Assembly: GCA_001805125.1 (NCBI GenBank)
Contig: MHEF01000158.1
Span: 1,684 to 7,737, forward strand
Origin: Nitrospirae bacterium RBG_13_39_12
GTDB lineage: Bacteria; Nitrospirota; Thermodesulfovibrionia; Thermodesulfovibrionales; SM23-35
Direction of reading: 5' to 3'
Length of the DNA stretch: 6,054 nt
Shown: positions 1-6,054 of the stretch, piece after piece
Layout of the letters: each line of letters starts with the position of its first letter
Numbering within the stretch: the first letter of the stretch is position 1
Program-made: the position numbers and the translations under genes
Notes under the pieces: generated by a model
Databases searched by the model: none
What the model saw: only the letters and a program-made list of their open reading frames with translations
What the model was told of the DNA's origin: nothing

Positions 1-2391
1 TGGAAAGACGAATACGGTGGAAAAATAATCCACCAACTTAAGAGGCTTGGTGCATCATGTGACTGGTCAAGAGAAAGGTTTACTCTTGATGAAGGGCTTT
101 CAAAAGCTGTTAGAGAGGTCTTTGTCAGACTCTATGAAGAAGGTCTGATTTACAAAGACAACCGCCTGATAAGCTGGTGCCCCCGTTGTAACACAGCCCT
201 TTCAGATCTTGAAGTAGAGTACGAAGAACTTAGTGGAAAACTGACATATATAAAATATCCTTTTTCAGAGGATAAAAATAGATATATAACAGTTGCGACT
301 ACAAGACCTGAGACAATGCTGGGAGATACTGCCGTAGCAGTTTCTCCTGATGATACTAGGTATAAAGATTTAATAGGTAAGATTGTTGATCTGCCCCTGA
401 CAAAAAGGAAAATCGTTATCATATCTGACAATGCCGTTGATCCTTCATTTGGAACTGGTGCTGTTAAAGTCACACCAGCCCATGATTTTAATGATGAGTC
501 TATAGCAAAAAGACAATACCCTCCGTTAGAATTCATAACAGTAATTGGAGCAGATGGTCGTATGACTTCAAATGCCGGGGAAAAATATGCAGGTCTGGAC
601 AGATATGATTGCAGGAAACTGGTTTTCAAAGATTTAAAGGAACTTAATCTAATAGAAAAAGAGGTGTTGCATAAATATGCAATAGGCCACTGTTACAGGT
701 GTAAAACAGTTACGGAGCCTTTGTTAACCCCTCAGTGGTACGTGAATGTAAAGTCTATAGCAAAAGATGCCATAAAAGTTGTAAAAGACGAGAGAATCAG
801 GATTATACCTAAAACATGGGAAAATACATATTTTGCATGGATGGAAGATATTAAAGACTGGTGCATATCACGTCAGATATGGTGGGGGCACAGGATACCT
901 GTCTGGTATTGCAAAGATATGAAAAATGAAGCCTGCAGAAACCTGAACGGTATCAATGTATCCCGCATAAGCCCAATAAAATGTCTGCACTGTGGTTCGA
1001 AGAAGCTAATTCAGGATGATGATGTACTTGATACATGGTTTTCATCGGCTTTATGGCCATTCTCTACACTGGGCTGGCCTGACCACACTGAAGATCTCAA
1101 GACTTTCTATCCTACTAGTGTTCTTGTAACAGGATTCGACATAATCTTTTTCTGGGTTGCAAGGATGATTATGATGGGTTTTAAATTTATGGGTAACATA
1201 CCCTTCAACGATGTTTACATCCATGCTCTTGTCAGGGATATCAAGGGCCAGAAAATGTCCAAATCCAAAGGCAATGTTGTTGATCCTCTGATAATGATGG
1301 ACAAATATGGTACTGATGCATTCAGGTTTACACTTGCTGCTTTTGCTGCACAGGGCCGAGATATAAGGTTTTCTGAAGATAGGGTCGAAGGATATAGGCA
1401 CTTTGTCAATAAATTATGGAATGCTGCGAGATTCATTTTAATGAATATTAAAACATCCGACAGTCTGCAGTCATCATTTGACAGTCAAAAATTAAGACTC
1501 AACGACCTGGCAAGCAAATGGATTCTTAGCAGACTTGGAGCTGTTACAGATGAAATAAATAAAGCACTGGAAGAATACCGTTTTAATGATGCAGCAAGCA
1601 GCATATATCAATTCATATGGCATGAATTCTGCGACTGGTATCTTGAGATGGCAAAGTCAGAAATCCAGAATCCGAAATCAGAGATCGGTGTTAAATGGTG
1701 CCTTCTATATATACTCGACACATCTTTAAGATTACTGCACCCTTTTATGCCTTTTGTGACTGAAGAAATATGGCAAAAAACAAAATTCTTCAATTCCGAG
1801 TCTGTTGGTAAGTCCGCGACTAATGTAAAGACAGAAACCCGCGAGAGTATTATGGTAGCTGATTACCCTAAGAACCTGCAAAGAGACTTTAAAGAAGAAG
1901 AATATATGTCACATATAATAGAAGCTGTAACGGGGATAAGAACCATAAGGGGTGAACTAAACATCCTGCCATCTCTTAAACTCAACGTCTCAATAAAAAC
2001 AATCTCAAAATTAGCAGAAAAAATATTAAAAGAGAACTTGCACTACATTAAAGGACTTGCTAAGGCAGGTAAAATTGAGATAGGCATGAAATTACAAAAA
2101 CCAGAATGTTCAGCAACATCTGTTAAGAGTTCAATGGAAATTTACGTTTCACTTAAAGAGGTATTGAATATTAAGGCAGAAATTAATAGACTTAAAAAGG
2201 ATGAGGTAAAAGTTGAAATGTCTATAGCTTCTTTAAACAAGAAACTACTAAATGAGGACTTCGTCGAGAAAGCACCCAAAGATATTGTTAATAAGGAAAA
2301 GATAAAGTATGAAGAACTGGTAAATATAAAAAACAGGATTTCGGAGAGTATTAAAATGCTTAAAGATGCGGAGGTGAAAAATGATGCATAA
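1..2391 (+). CDS. valS: Valyl-tRNA synthetase, C-terminal ~796 residues (5' end outside window)
   Basis: Class I aminoacyl-tRNA synthetase that attaches valine to tRNA-Val in the cytoplasm. The frame is open from base 1, so the ATG at 316 is internal. Residue numbers count from base 1. Visible landmarks: Cys60/Cys63 zinc-knuckle-like WCPRC; the CP1 editing domain with TTRPETMLGDTAVAV (100-114) and GTGAVKVTPAHDFND (151-165); CYRC (231-234); ISRQIWWGHRIP (289-300); Cys304, Cys328 and Cys331; DVLDTWFSS (341-349), typical of ValS; the KMSKS catalytic loop at 418-422 (bases 1252-1266); the anticodon-binding domain from about 505; and a C-terminal coiled-coil arm (about 717-790) with the usual FVEKAP motif at 754-759. 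The HIGH motif and roughly the first 110-130 residues (estimated from family length) lie upstream. A repeat-like segment, KSEIQNPKSEI, sits at 552-562 after the conserved DWYLEMAK, where length varies in the family. First gene of an apparent operon with the next two. Confidence 0.97.
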   Translation, partial: WKDEYGGKIIHQLKRLGASCDWSRERFTLDEGLSKAVREVFVRLYEEGLIYKDNRLISWCPRCNTALSDLEVEYEELSGKLTYIKYPFSEDKNRYITVATTRPETMLGDTAVAVSPDDTRYKDLIGKIVDLPLTKRKIVIISDNAVDPSFGTGAVKVTPAHDFNDESIAKRQYPPLEFITVIGADGRMTSNAGEKYAGLDRYDCRKLVFKDLKELNLIEKEVLHKYAIGHCYRCKTVTEPLLTPQWYVNVKSIAKDAIKVVKDERIRIIPKTWENTYFAWMEDIKDWCISRQIWWGHRIPVWYCKDMKNEACRNLNGINVSRISPIKCLHCGSKKLIQDDDVLDTWFSSALWPFSTLGWPDHTEDLKTFYPTSVLVTGFDIIFFWVARMIMMGFKFMGNIPFNDVYIHALVRDIKGQKMSKSKGNVVDPLIMMDKYGTDAFRFTLAAFAAQGRDIRFSEDRVEGYRHFVNKLWNAARFILMNIKTSDSLQSSFDSQKLRLNDLASKWILSRLGAVTDEINKALEEYRFNDAASSIYQFIWHEFCDWYLEMAKSEIQNPKSEIGVKWCLLYILDTSLRLLHPFMPFVTEEIWQKTKFFNSESVGKSATNVKTETRESIMVADYPKNLQRDFKEEEYMSHIIEAVTGIRTIRGELNILPSLKLNVSIKTISKLAEKILKENLHYIKGLAKAGKIEIGMKLQKPECSATSVKSSMEIYVSLKEVLNIKAEINRLKKDEVKVEMSIASLNKKLLNEDFVEKAPKDIVNKEKIKYEELVNIKNRISESIKMLKDAEVKNDA
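1654..1686 (+). repeat. Short dispersed-repeat-like element in frame inside valS
   Basis: Two near-identical 12-mers, AAGTCAGAAATC (1654-1665) and AAATCAGAGATC (1675-1686), match at 10 of 12 positions and lie 21 nt apart, separated by CAGAATCCG. The translation is KSEIQNPKSEI; the opposite strand reads ISDFGFWISDF. From memory, this ATCCGAAATC-type sequence and its SDFGF reverse reading recur between and within genes of many environmental bacterial genomes. That recollection could not be checked here. The reading frame of valS is intact across it. Confidence 0.5.
2370..2377 (+). promoter_or_regulatory. Strong Shine-Dalgarno site for the repeat protein
   Basis: GGAGGTGA is an extended match to the 16S rRNA 3' end and lies inside the last codons of valS. 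It leaves 6 nt between GGAGG and the ATG at 2381, or 9 nt to the adjacent ATG at 2384, so either start is possible and the protein is 162 or 161 residues long. The location implies coupling to valS translation. Confidence 0.8.
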
Positions 2392-2869
2392 AGAAGAAAG
2401 AGCACTCGAACAAAATGAATTCGAATTTATCGAAGGAGAGTTTGTCAATATAAAACAGAGTACCATCAGATCCGTTGAAGGAGGTCATATCGAACTACAA
2501 CAGGTCGGAGCGCTCAGCATCGACGGGGATAAAGTGGAAATTACACAGGGAGCCGCCTTCATTCTCAAGGGGAATGAAATAAACCTCAACCAGAGCATAA
2601 GTGCTATTACTGCTGGTGATAACGTATCTGTAAACTTTTCATTTTCTCCATTATCCTTCTCCAGCAACCATACAACAACTAACCGATCAGCAGTAGGATT
2701 CATGGCTGCTATGGACATAAAGGCAGAAAACACCTCTGCCTTTCTTGTTATAGCCAATAAGATAGAAGGTAATGTTACAACTCTTCTTGACTGGCGTTCT
2801 GCTCTTGCATTAGGTGCTGTATTTGGTGGTATATGGGGTTTTATTTCTTTACTATTCAGAAGGAGATAG
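2381..2869 (+). CDS. Tail-anchored protein with 15-residue (beta-solenoid-like) repeats, function unknown
   Basis: I do not recognise a named family. The 162-residue product has three visible parts. Residues 6-80 form five consecutive 15-residue units: Gln at 11, 26, 41, 56 and 71, Gly at 19, 34, 49, 64 and 79, and aliphatic residues at alternating positions (V22/I24, I37/L39, V52/I54, I67/L69). This pattern suggests a parallel beta-solenoid with an inward Gln ladder. Residues 85-103 are a Ser/Thr/Asn-rich linker. After a short beta-rich stretch (112-136), residues 140-159 form one Gly- and Ala-rich hydrophobic segment followed by Arg-Arg-Arg at the C-terminus. There is no N-terminal signal peptide, so a cytoplasmic domain with a C-terminal membrane anchor is the simplest inference. 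The gene overlaps the end of valS by 11 bp and ends 1 nt before nadC, so it is almost certainly co-expressed with both. The gene call is strong; any function is open. A scaffold or polymer-forming role is only a possibility. Confidence 0.88.
   Translation: MMHKEERALEQNEFEFIEGEFVNIKQSTIRSVEGGHIELQQVGALSIDGDKVEITQGAAFILKGNEINLNQSISAITAGDNVSVNFSFSPLSFSSNHTTTNRSAVGFMAAMDIKAENTSAFLVIANKIEGNVTTLLDWRSALALGAVFGGIWGFISLLFRRR
2396..2620 (+). repeat. Five tandem 45-nt coding units (15-residue protein repeat)
   Basis: This stretch encodes residues 6-80 of the preceding protein in five units of exactly 45 nt with no insertions. Gln at unit position 6 and Gly at position 14 are kept in all five units. The DNA of the units is strongly diverged, so this is an old structural protein repeat and not a recent tandem duplication. 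A partial sixth unit (V82, V84) continues the hydrophobic pattern but loses the Gln. Confidence 0.75.
2860..2865 (+). promoter_or_regulatory. Shine-Dalgarno site fixing the nadC start
   Basis: AAGGAG lies 5 nt before the ATG at 2871, within the last codons of the upstream gene, whose stop is at 2867-2869. It supports 2871 as the nadC start. The in-frame ATG at 2814 would add 19 hydrophobic residues unlike NadC and would overlap the upstream gene more deeply. Confidence 0.85.
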
Positions 2870-2870
2870 G

Positions 2871-3704
2871 ATGGAGATTCCTTTAAGTGTTATTGATCAG
2901 ATAAAGCATGCGCTTAAAGAAGATATCGGACCTGGTGACATTACTACAGTATCACTGATCCCAGAAGAAAATGATTCCCGGGCACTGTATATAGCAAAAG
3001 GAAATTTTGTTCTTGCCGGTCTACCCTTTGCATTTGAGGTTTTTCGACAACTCTATTCTTCCATGTTATTCAATGCTTTTTTTAATGATGGTGACAGGTT
3101 AAAAAAAGGAGATATTATCGCCGAGGTTCTCGGTAAAACAAGGGTTATTCTTGAAGGGGAGAGAGTAAGTTTAAATATATTGCAAAGACTATCTGGTATT
3201 GCAACTCTTACAAATATTTATGTTGATAAGATTAAAGGTCTAAAGACAAAGATAGTTGATACCAGAAAAACAACACCATGCCATAGGTTTATGGAAAAAT
3301 ATGCGGTAAGAATAGGAGGAGGAGGTAATCACAGGTTCGGCCTTTTTGACGGTATACTTATAAAGGACAACCACATAGAGGCAGTAGGTAGTATCAAGGA
3401 AGCTGTTAAACTTGCAAAAAAAAACCACCACCTTGTCAGAATCGAGGTAGAGGTTGAAAACCTTAAAGACCTCAAGGAAGCAATAGAAGCCGGTGCAGAC
3501 ATTGTAATGCTGGACAACATGTCTATCAGTGACATAAAAAAGGCTGTTAAAATTGCTAACGGAAGAGTTATACTCGAAGCATCCGGCGGCATTAAAATTG
3601 AAAACGTAAGAGATATTGCCGAGACAGGTGTTGATATGATTTCCATTGGCGCATTAACCCATTCAGCAATAGCAGTTGACATAAGCTTGAAAATAGTAAA
3701 GTAG
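2871..3704 (+). CDS. nadC: Nicotinate-nucleotide pyrophosphorylase (quinolinate phosphoribosyltransferase)
   Basis: Converts quinolinate and PRPP to nicotinate mononucleotide, CO2 and pyrophosphate, the entry point of de novo NAD synthesis; cytoplasmic and dimeric or hexameric in known members. The 277-residue product matches the family length (about 270-300). Seen in order: EDIGPGDITT (17-26) near the N-terminus; GERVSLN with Arg98; DTRKTTP (130-136) with Arg132 and Lys133; GGGGNHRFGL (149-158) with His154 and Arg155; ILIKDNH with Lys165; EVEVEN with Glu194; MLDNM with Asp215; and the phosphate-binding C-terminal EASGGI and SIGALTHS. These residues align at a constant offset of 7 with the active-site set known from the M. 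tuberculosis enzyme (Arg105, Arg139, Lys140, His161, Arg162, Lys172, Glu201, Asp222), so the enzyme should be active. It starts 1 nt after the upstream stop, implying translational coupling. No nadA or nadB is in the window, so quinolinate supply must be encoded elsewhere. Confidence 0.97.
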   Translation: MEIPLSVIDQIKHALKEDIGPGDITTVSLIPEENDSRALYIAKGNFVLAGLPFAFEVFRQLYSSMLFNAFFNDGDRLKKGDIIAEVLGKTRVILEGERVSLNILQRLSGIATLTNIYVDKIKGLKTKIVDTRKTTPCHRFMEKYAVRIGGGGNHRFGLFDGILIKDNHIEAVGSIKEAVKLAKKNHHLVRIEVEVENLKDLKEAIEAGADIVMLDNMSISDIKKAVKIANGRVILEASGGIKIENVRDIAETGVDMISIGALTHSAIAVDISLKIVK

Positions 3705-3716
3705 TTGATATACAAT
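3687..3716 (+). promoter_or_regulatory. Candidate sigma70-type promoter before the SAP-like gene
   Basis: TTGAAA (3687-3692) and TACAAT (3711-3716) are 18 nt apart, each matching the consensus at 5 of 6 positions. An alternative -10, TATACA (3709-3714), has an upstream TG extension and 16-nt spacing. The -35 lies inside the end of nadC. Transcription would start near 3723, leaving a short leader with the ribosome site. In AT-rich DNA such matches arise by chance, so this is tentative. Confidence 0.4.
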
Positions 3717-3728
3717 GATAAATAACAA

Positions 3729-3735
3729 AAGGGGG
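3729..3735 (+). promoter_or_regulatory. Shine-Dalgarno site of the SAP-like gene
   Basis: AAGGGGG lies 5 nt before the ATG at 3741. It is purine-rich and well placed, and supports this short frame as a real gene. Confidence 0.65.
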
Positions 3736-3740
3736 CAACT

Positions 3741-3923
3741 ATGACAATTAAACAAATAAAAACCATTGCAAAAGAAAAAGGCGTAAAAGTCGGTAATATG
3801 GACAAAGGTAACATCATTCGTGCAATCCAGAGAGCCGAAGGACATTTTGATTGTTTTGGCTCTGCTACTGCAGGAGTATGCGATCAGATTAATTGCATAT
3901 GGATGGAAGATTGTTTAAGATAG
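3741..3923 (+). CDS. Small SAP/Rho-N-like protein with a four-cysteine tail
   Basis: A 60-residue protein. Residues 1-33 (MTIKQIKTIAKEKGVKVG, then NMDKGNIIRAIQRAE) fit the helix-extension-helix of SAP and Rho N-terminal-type domains: a first helix ending in KEKG, a turn with Val-Lys-Val-Gly, and a second helix with IIRAIQ. Such modules often bind nucleic acid. Residues 34-60 carry Cys38, Cys47, Cys52 and Cys58 in the pattern C-F-G-x-A-x(4)-C-D-Q-x(2)-C-x-W-x(2)-D-C, a possible metal site. From memory, similar small proteins with the ending CDQ...C.W.EDC are widespread in environmental bacteria and annotated as SAP-domain proteins of unknown function. It lies 36 nt after nadC and may be read through from it or use its own promoter. 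Nucleic-acid binding and metal binding are inferences. Confidence 0.85.
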   Translation: MTIKQIKTIAKEKGVKVGNMDKGNIIRAIQRAEGHFDCFGSATAGVCDQINCIWMEDCLR

Positions 3924-4095
3924 TTTATTCTTGATACGGTTTTCACTTTTCTCTGTTCCAGCAAGACCTTCTAAGTGATACTTTCCAACCCTTAGCAGAT
4001 AAATATATTATTTTTTGCATATCATCTCAGCTATTATATATAATTAAAACAATATTTTAAGAATTTTAAGCTTTAGCTTTCAGAATATAAATAAC
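3924..4095 (+). other. AT-rich intergenic region, no gene seen
   Basis: These 172 bases separate the SAP-like gene from the PAS sensor. No convincing start-to-stop frame with a ribosome site is present on either strand, and no strong GC-rich hairpin with a T-run that would serve as a terminator. The second half (about 4000-4095) is very AT-rich and contains two possible -10 elements for the PAS gene. Confidence 0.6.
4015..4044 (+). promoter_or_regulatory. Candidate promoter of the PAS sensor gene
   Basis: A perfect TATAAT -10 (4039-4044) stands 18 nt after TTGCAT (4015-4020), which matches only the first three bases of the -35 consensus. The predicted start near 4051 gives a leader of about 45 nt. 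A second -10-like TATAAA (4086-4091) lies just before the ATG and would give a leaderless transcript. Both are tentative in such AT-rich DNA. Confidence 0.35.
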
Positions 4096-4110
4096 ATGGA
4101 AGATGAAAGC
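4076..4110 (+). repeat. 7-bp inverted repeat flanking the PAS gene start codon
   Basis: GCTTTCA (4076-4082) and TGAAAGC (4104-4110) are perfect inverted copies with a 21-nt loop that contains the ATG at 4096. In RNA this could be a modest hairpin presenting the start codon in its loop. A chance match is quite possible in a stretch of this composition. Confidence 0.35.
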
Positions 4111-6054
4111 AAGACAAAAAAACAACTAATTAATGAACTGTCAGAAATGCGCAAGTTCATTAAAAAAATTGTAGAAAAAGAAACAGGGCATAACCATTTT
4201 TTGAAAGCACCGCAGGAAAACGGAAATTATTTCCCAGAGATTCTTGATAGCATCTGTGAAGTCTTTTGGGTGCGCGATGTGCAAAAAGATCATTTAATTT
4301 ACATTAATCCCGCTTATGAGAAGGTATGGGGGAAAACCCGTAATAGTTTATTCGAGGATCCCAATTCTTACCTTGAGAGTATCCATCCGGATGACATTAA
4401 TCATGTAATGGATGCAGTCAGGAAGCAGCAAAATGGAGAACCATCTGCCATCGAATACCGGATTATCAGACCTGATGGAACTATCCGATGGATATGGGCC
4501 CGCAGTTTTGAGGTACTAAATAAAGAAGGAAAGGGTTGTTATCTCGCTGGAATTGCTGAAGATATTACAGAAAGAAAAAATATGGAAGAGGCACTTCAAA
4601 ACCAAAAAATATATCTGGAAAGCATTCTTAACAATCCCCTTGACTTAATAATAACTCTTACCAAAGACGGAACAATTGGGTATACCAATCAGCAGCTAGT
4701 TACATTGACCGGCTACAGACAAGAAGAGGTTCTTGGCAGACATTTCATAGAGTTTATTCCCGAACACCATAAAGAATTTTTAATGGAAAAATGGAAAGAG
4801 CTCAATTCGGGTATCCCGGGAAGATTTGAGACAGAAGTCATAGCGGCAGATGGGAAACTACTGCAATGTCTTGTGTCAAGTTCAATTATAGAAGGATTTG
4901 ACGAGTTCCTGGTTTCAATTAAAGACATCACAAAGAGCAAGCTTGCCGAGCTATATTTAAAAGAAAACGAGCAGCGATACAAGTCGCTCTTCGAATATAA
5001 CCTGGATGCGGTTTTTTCTTTTGATATCGAAGGAAATTTTATCAGTGCAAATCATGCCTGTTACACACTATCCGGGTATCCCGTTGAAATTCTTTTAGAG
5101 ATGTCTTTTATCCCTCTTATTTTATCAGAGGACTTAGACAGGACGTTACAACACTTTCGAAAAGCTACTAAGGGAGAGCCACAAAACTACGAAATTGCTA
5201 TTACGCACAAAGACGGGCACCTTGTAGATATAAACGTAACAAACATCCCTATCATAGTAGATAATAAAATTGTCGGTGTTTACGGAATTGCAAAAAACAT
5301 TACAGAACGCAAGCAAGCAGAAAAAGCGCTCATAGTTAGTGAAGAACTCTATCGGCGAATGGTTAACGCAATTACAGCTTACACTTATACTGTGGAAGTC
5401 AAAAACGGTCAGGCAGTTTCCACCCGTCACAGCATTGGATGTCTGCCAGTCACAGGATATCATCCTGAAGATTATGAATCAGAGCCTTATTTGTGGTACT
5501 CGATGATCCACCCTGAAGATCAGACTATGGTGAGTAACTCGGTTAAAGAGATTCTTTCCGGACGTGAGGTTCCTCCCATCGAACACCGGATAATCCGCCG
5601 TAACGGCACTACTGTTTGGGTTCGTAACACCATGATACCCTATATCGACAGGGAAGGACGCTTATTCAGATACGATGGTCTGGTCGAAGACATTACCGAG
5701 CGAAAGCAGGCAGAGGAGGCTTTAAGAGAGAGCGAATCAAAGTTCCGTATACTGGCGCAAACTAACGCTGCTGCAATATTCATTATCCAGGGCAATAATT
5801 TTAAATATGTTAACCCAGCAGTAGAGTCTATTTCTGGATATCCTGTTGAAGAACTCATAACAATGCACTTCTGGGACCTTGTTCATCCCGAGTTTAGAGA
5901 ACTGGTAAAGGAAAGAGGGCTGGCAAGACAGCGTGGAGAAATAGTTCCTTCACGATATGAATTTAAAATTATTACGAAAAACGGTGCAACGCGCTGGCTT
6001 GACACAACTGCAGGAGTTATTGATTATGAGGGGGAACCAGCCACAATTGCGGTA
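4096..6054 (+). CDS. Multi-PAS cytoplasmic sensor protein, N-terminal 653 residues (3' end outside window)
   Basis: The frame is open to the last base, exactly 653 codons, so the C-terminus is missing. Residues about 5-33 are a charged helix, possibly coiled coil. Five tandem PAS domains with PAC-type ends follow: PAS1 about 45-161 (IHPDD 96-100, DITERK 156-161); PAS2 about 174-282, ending in a degenerate DITKSK; PAS3 about 290-406 (NITERK); PAS4 about 416-537 (IHPED 471-475, DITERK 532-537); PAS5 from about 549, cut off before its PAC end. PAS1 and PAS4 show the HP[DE]D and R.[DN]GT..W pattern of the PAS_3 class. No membrane segment or signal peptide appears, so sensing is probably cytoplasmic. 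Proteins of this design usually end in a histidine kinase, GGDEF/EAL or similar output module, but none is visible here and the choice cannot be made. The ligand or cofactor of each PAS is unknown. ATG 4096 is the only good start after the in-frame stop at 4045-4047, but no Shine-Dalgarno site precedes it. GC rises to about 48% in PAS4 (115 of 240 bases, 5401-5640). Confidence 0.93.
   Translation, partial: MEDESKTKKQLINELSEMRKFIKKIVEKETGHNHFLKAPQENGNYFPEILDSICEVFWVRDVQKDHLIYINPAYEKVWGKTRNSLFEDPNSYLESIHPDDINHVMDAVRKQQNGEPSAIEYRIIRPDGTIRWIWARSFEVLNKEGKGCYLAGIAEDITERKNMEEALQNQKIYLESILNNPLDLIITLTKDGTIGYTNQQLVTLTGYRQEEVLGRHFIEFIPEHHKEFLMEKWKELNSGIPGRFETEVIAADGKLLQCLVSSSIIEGFDEFLVSIKDITKSKLAELYLKENEQRYKSLFEYNLDAVFSFDIEGNFISANHACYTLSGYPVEILLEMSFIPLILSEDLDRTLQHFRKATKGEPQNYEIAITHKDGHLVDINVTNIPIIVDNKIVGVYGIAKNITERKQAEKALIVSEELYRRMVNAITAYTYTVEVKNGQAVSTRHSIGCLPVTGYHPEDYESEPYLWYSMIHPEDQTMVSNSVKEILSGREVPPIEHRIIRRNGTTVWVRNTMIPYIDREGRLFRYDGLVEDITERKQAEEALRESESKFRILAQTNAAAIFIIQGNNFKYVNPAVESISGYPVEELITMHFWDLVHPEFRELVKERGLARQRGEIVPSRYEFKIITKNGATRWLDTTAGVIDYEGEPATIAV

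Noticed and set aside
1608..1793. Minus-strand 61-codon frame containing ISDFGFWISDF.
   Set aside because: It is the antisense of valS; the apparent repeat peptide is only the reverse reading of the element at 1654-1686.
2814..2870. A longer nadC starting at the in-frame ATG at 2814.
   Set aside because: It adds a hydrophobic stretch unlike NadC, overlaps the upstream gene by 56 bases, and ignores the well-placed AAGGAG before ATG 2871.
3329..3817. Minus-strand 162-codon frame opposite nadC, hydrophobic in character.
   Set aside because: It is the shadow of nadC and the SAP-like gene; no ribosome site, and the sense genes are well supported.
3971..3995. CTAAG (3971-3975) and CTTAG (3991-3995) as a terminator stem after the SAP-like gene.
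   Set aside because: A 5-bp AT-rich stem with a 15-nt loop is too weak, and the T-run begins more than 10 nt after it.
3915..4007. Minus-strand open stretch in the intergenic region that reads like protein (includes VGKYHLEGLAGTEKSE).
   Set aside because: About 30 codons between two stops, with no start codon or ribosome site and no family recognised. It could be a gene remnant but cannot be supported.
5146..5463. Minus-strand 105-codon frame opposite the PAS sensor.
   Set aside because: It lies antisense to confidently recognised PAS3 and PAS4 coding sequence and matches no family known to me.

Overview
The window comes from a bacterial chromosome of low to moderate GC. Counted lines range from about 27% in the valS tail to about 50% in parts of the last gene. 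All convincing genes lie on the + strand. A bacterial-type ValS, a bacterial NadC, strong Shine-Dalgarno sites and a large PAS-array sensor point to a free-living, signalling-rich environmental bacterium. A Nitrospirota- or delta-proteobacteria-like lineage would fit, but that is an inference and no marker here proves it.

Layout: (1) 1-2391 is the C-terminal ~796 residues of valyl-tRNA synthetase (valS), with the 5' end outside the window. (2) 2381-2869 overlaps the valS end by 11 bp. It encodes an unrecognised small protein with a strict 15-residue repeat, probably a beta-solenoid, and a C-terminal membrane anchor. (3) 2871-3704 is nadC, quinolinate phosphoribosyltransferase, starting one base after the previous stop. 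(4) 3741-3923 is a 60-residue protein with a SAP/Rho-N-like helix-extension-helix and four cysteines. (5) 3924-4095 is an AT-rich gap holding possible promoter elements. (6) 4096-6054 is the N-terminal 653 residues of a cytoplasmic multi-PAS sensor that runs off the window; its output domain is not visible.

The first three genes look like one translationally coupled operon: an overlap or a 1-nt gap separates them, and each internal start has a strong Shine-Dalgarno site. ValS charges tRNA-Val and NadC makes nicotinate mononucleotide for NAD, so the grouping is housekeeping; the middle protein has no obvious functional link to either. The SAP-like gene may be read through from nadC or use its own candidate promoter. 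The PAS gene looks like a separate transcription unit.

The most interesting items are the 15-residue-repeat tail-anchored protein, and a short repeat-like element in frame inside valS (peptide KSEIQNPKSEI) that resembles a dispersed intergenic repeat. I see no CRISPR array, transposase, tRNA or rRNA, and no clear evidence of a new multi-gene system.
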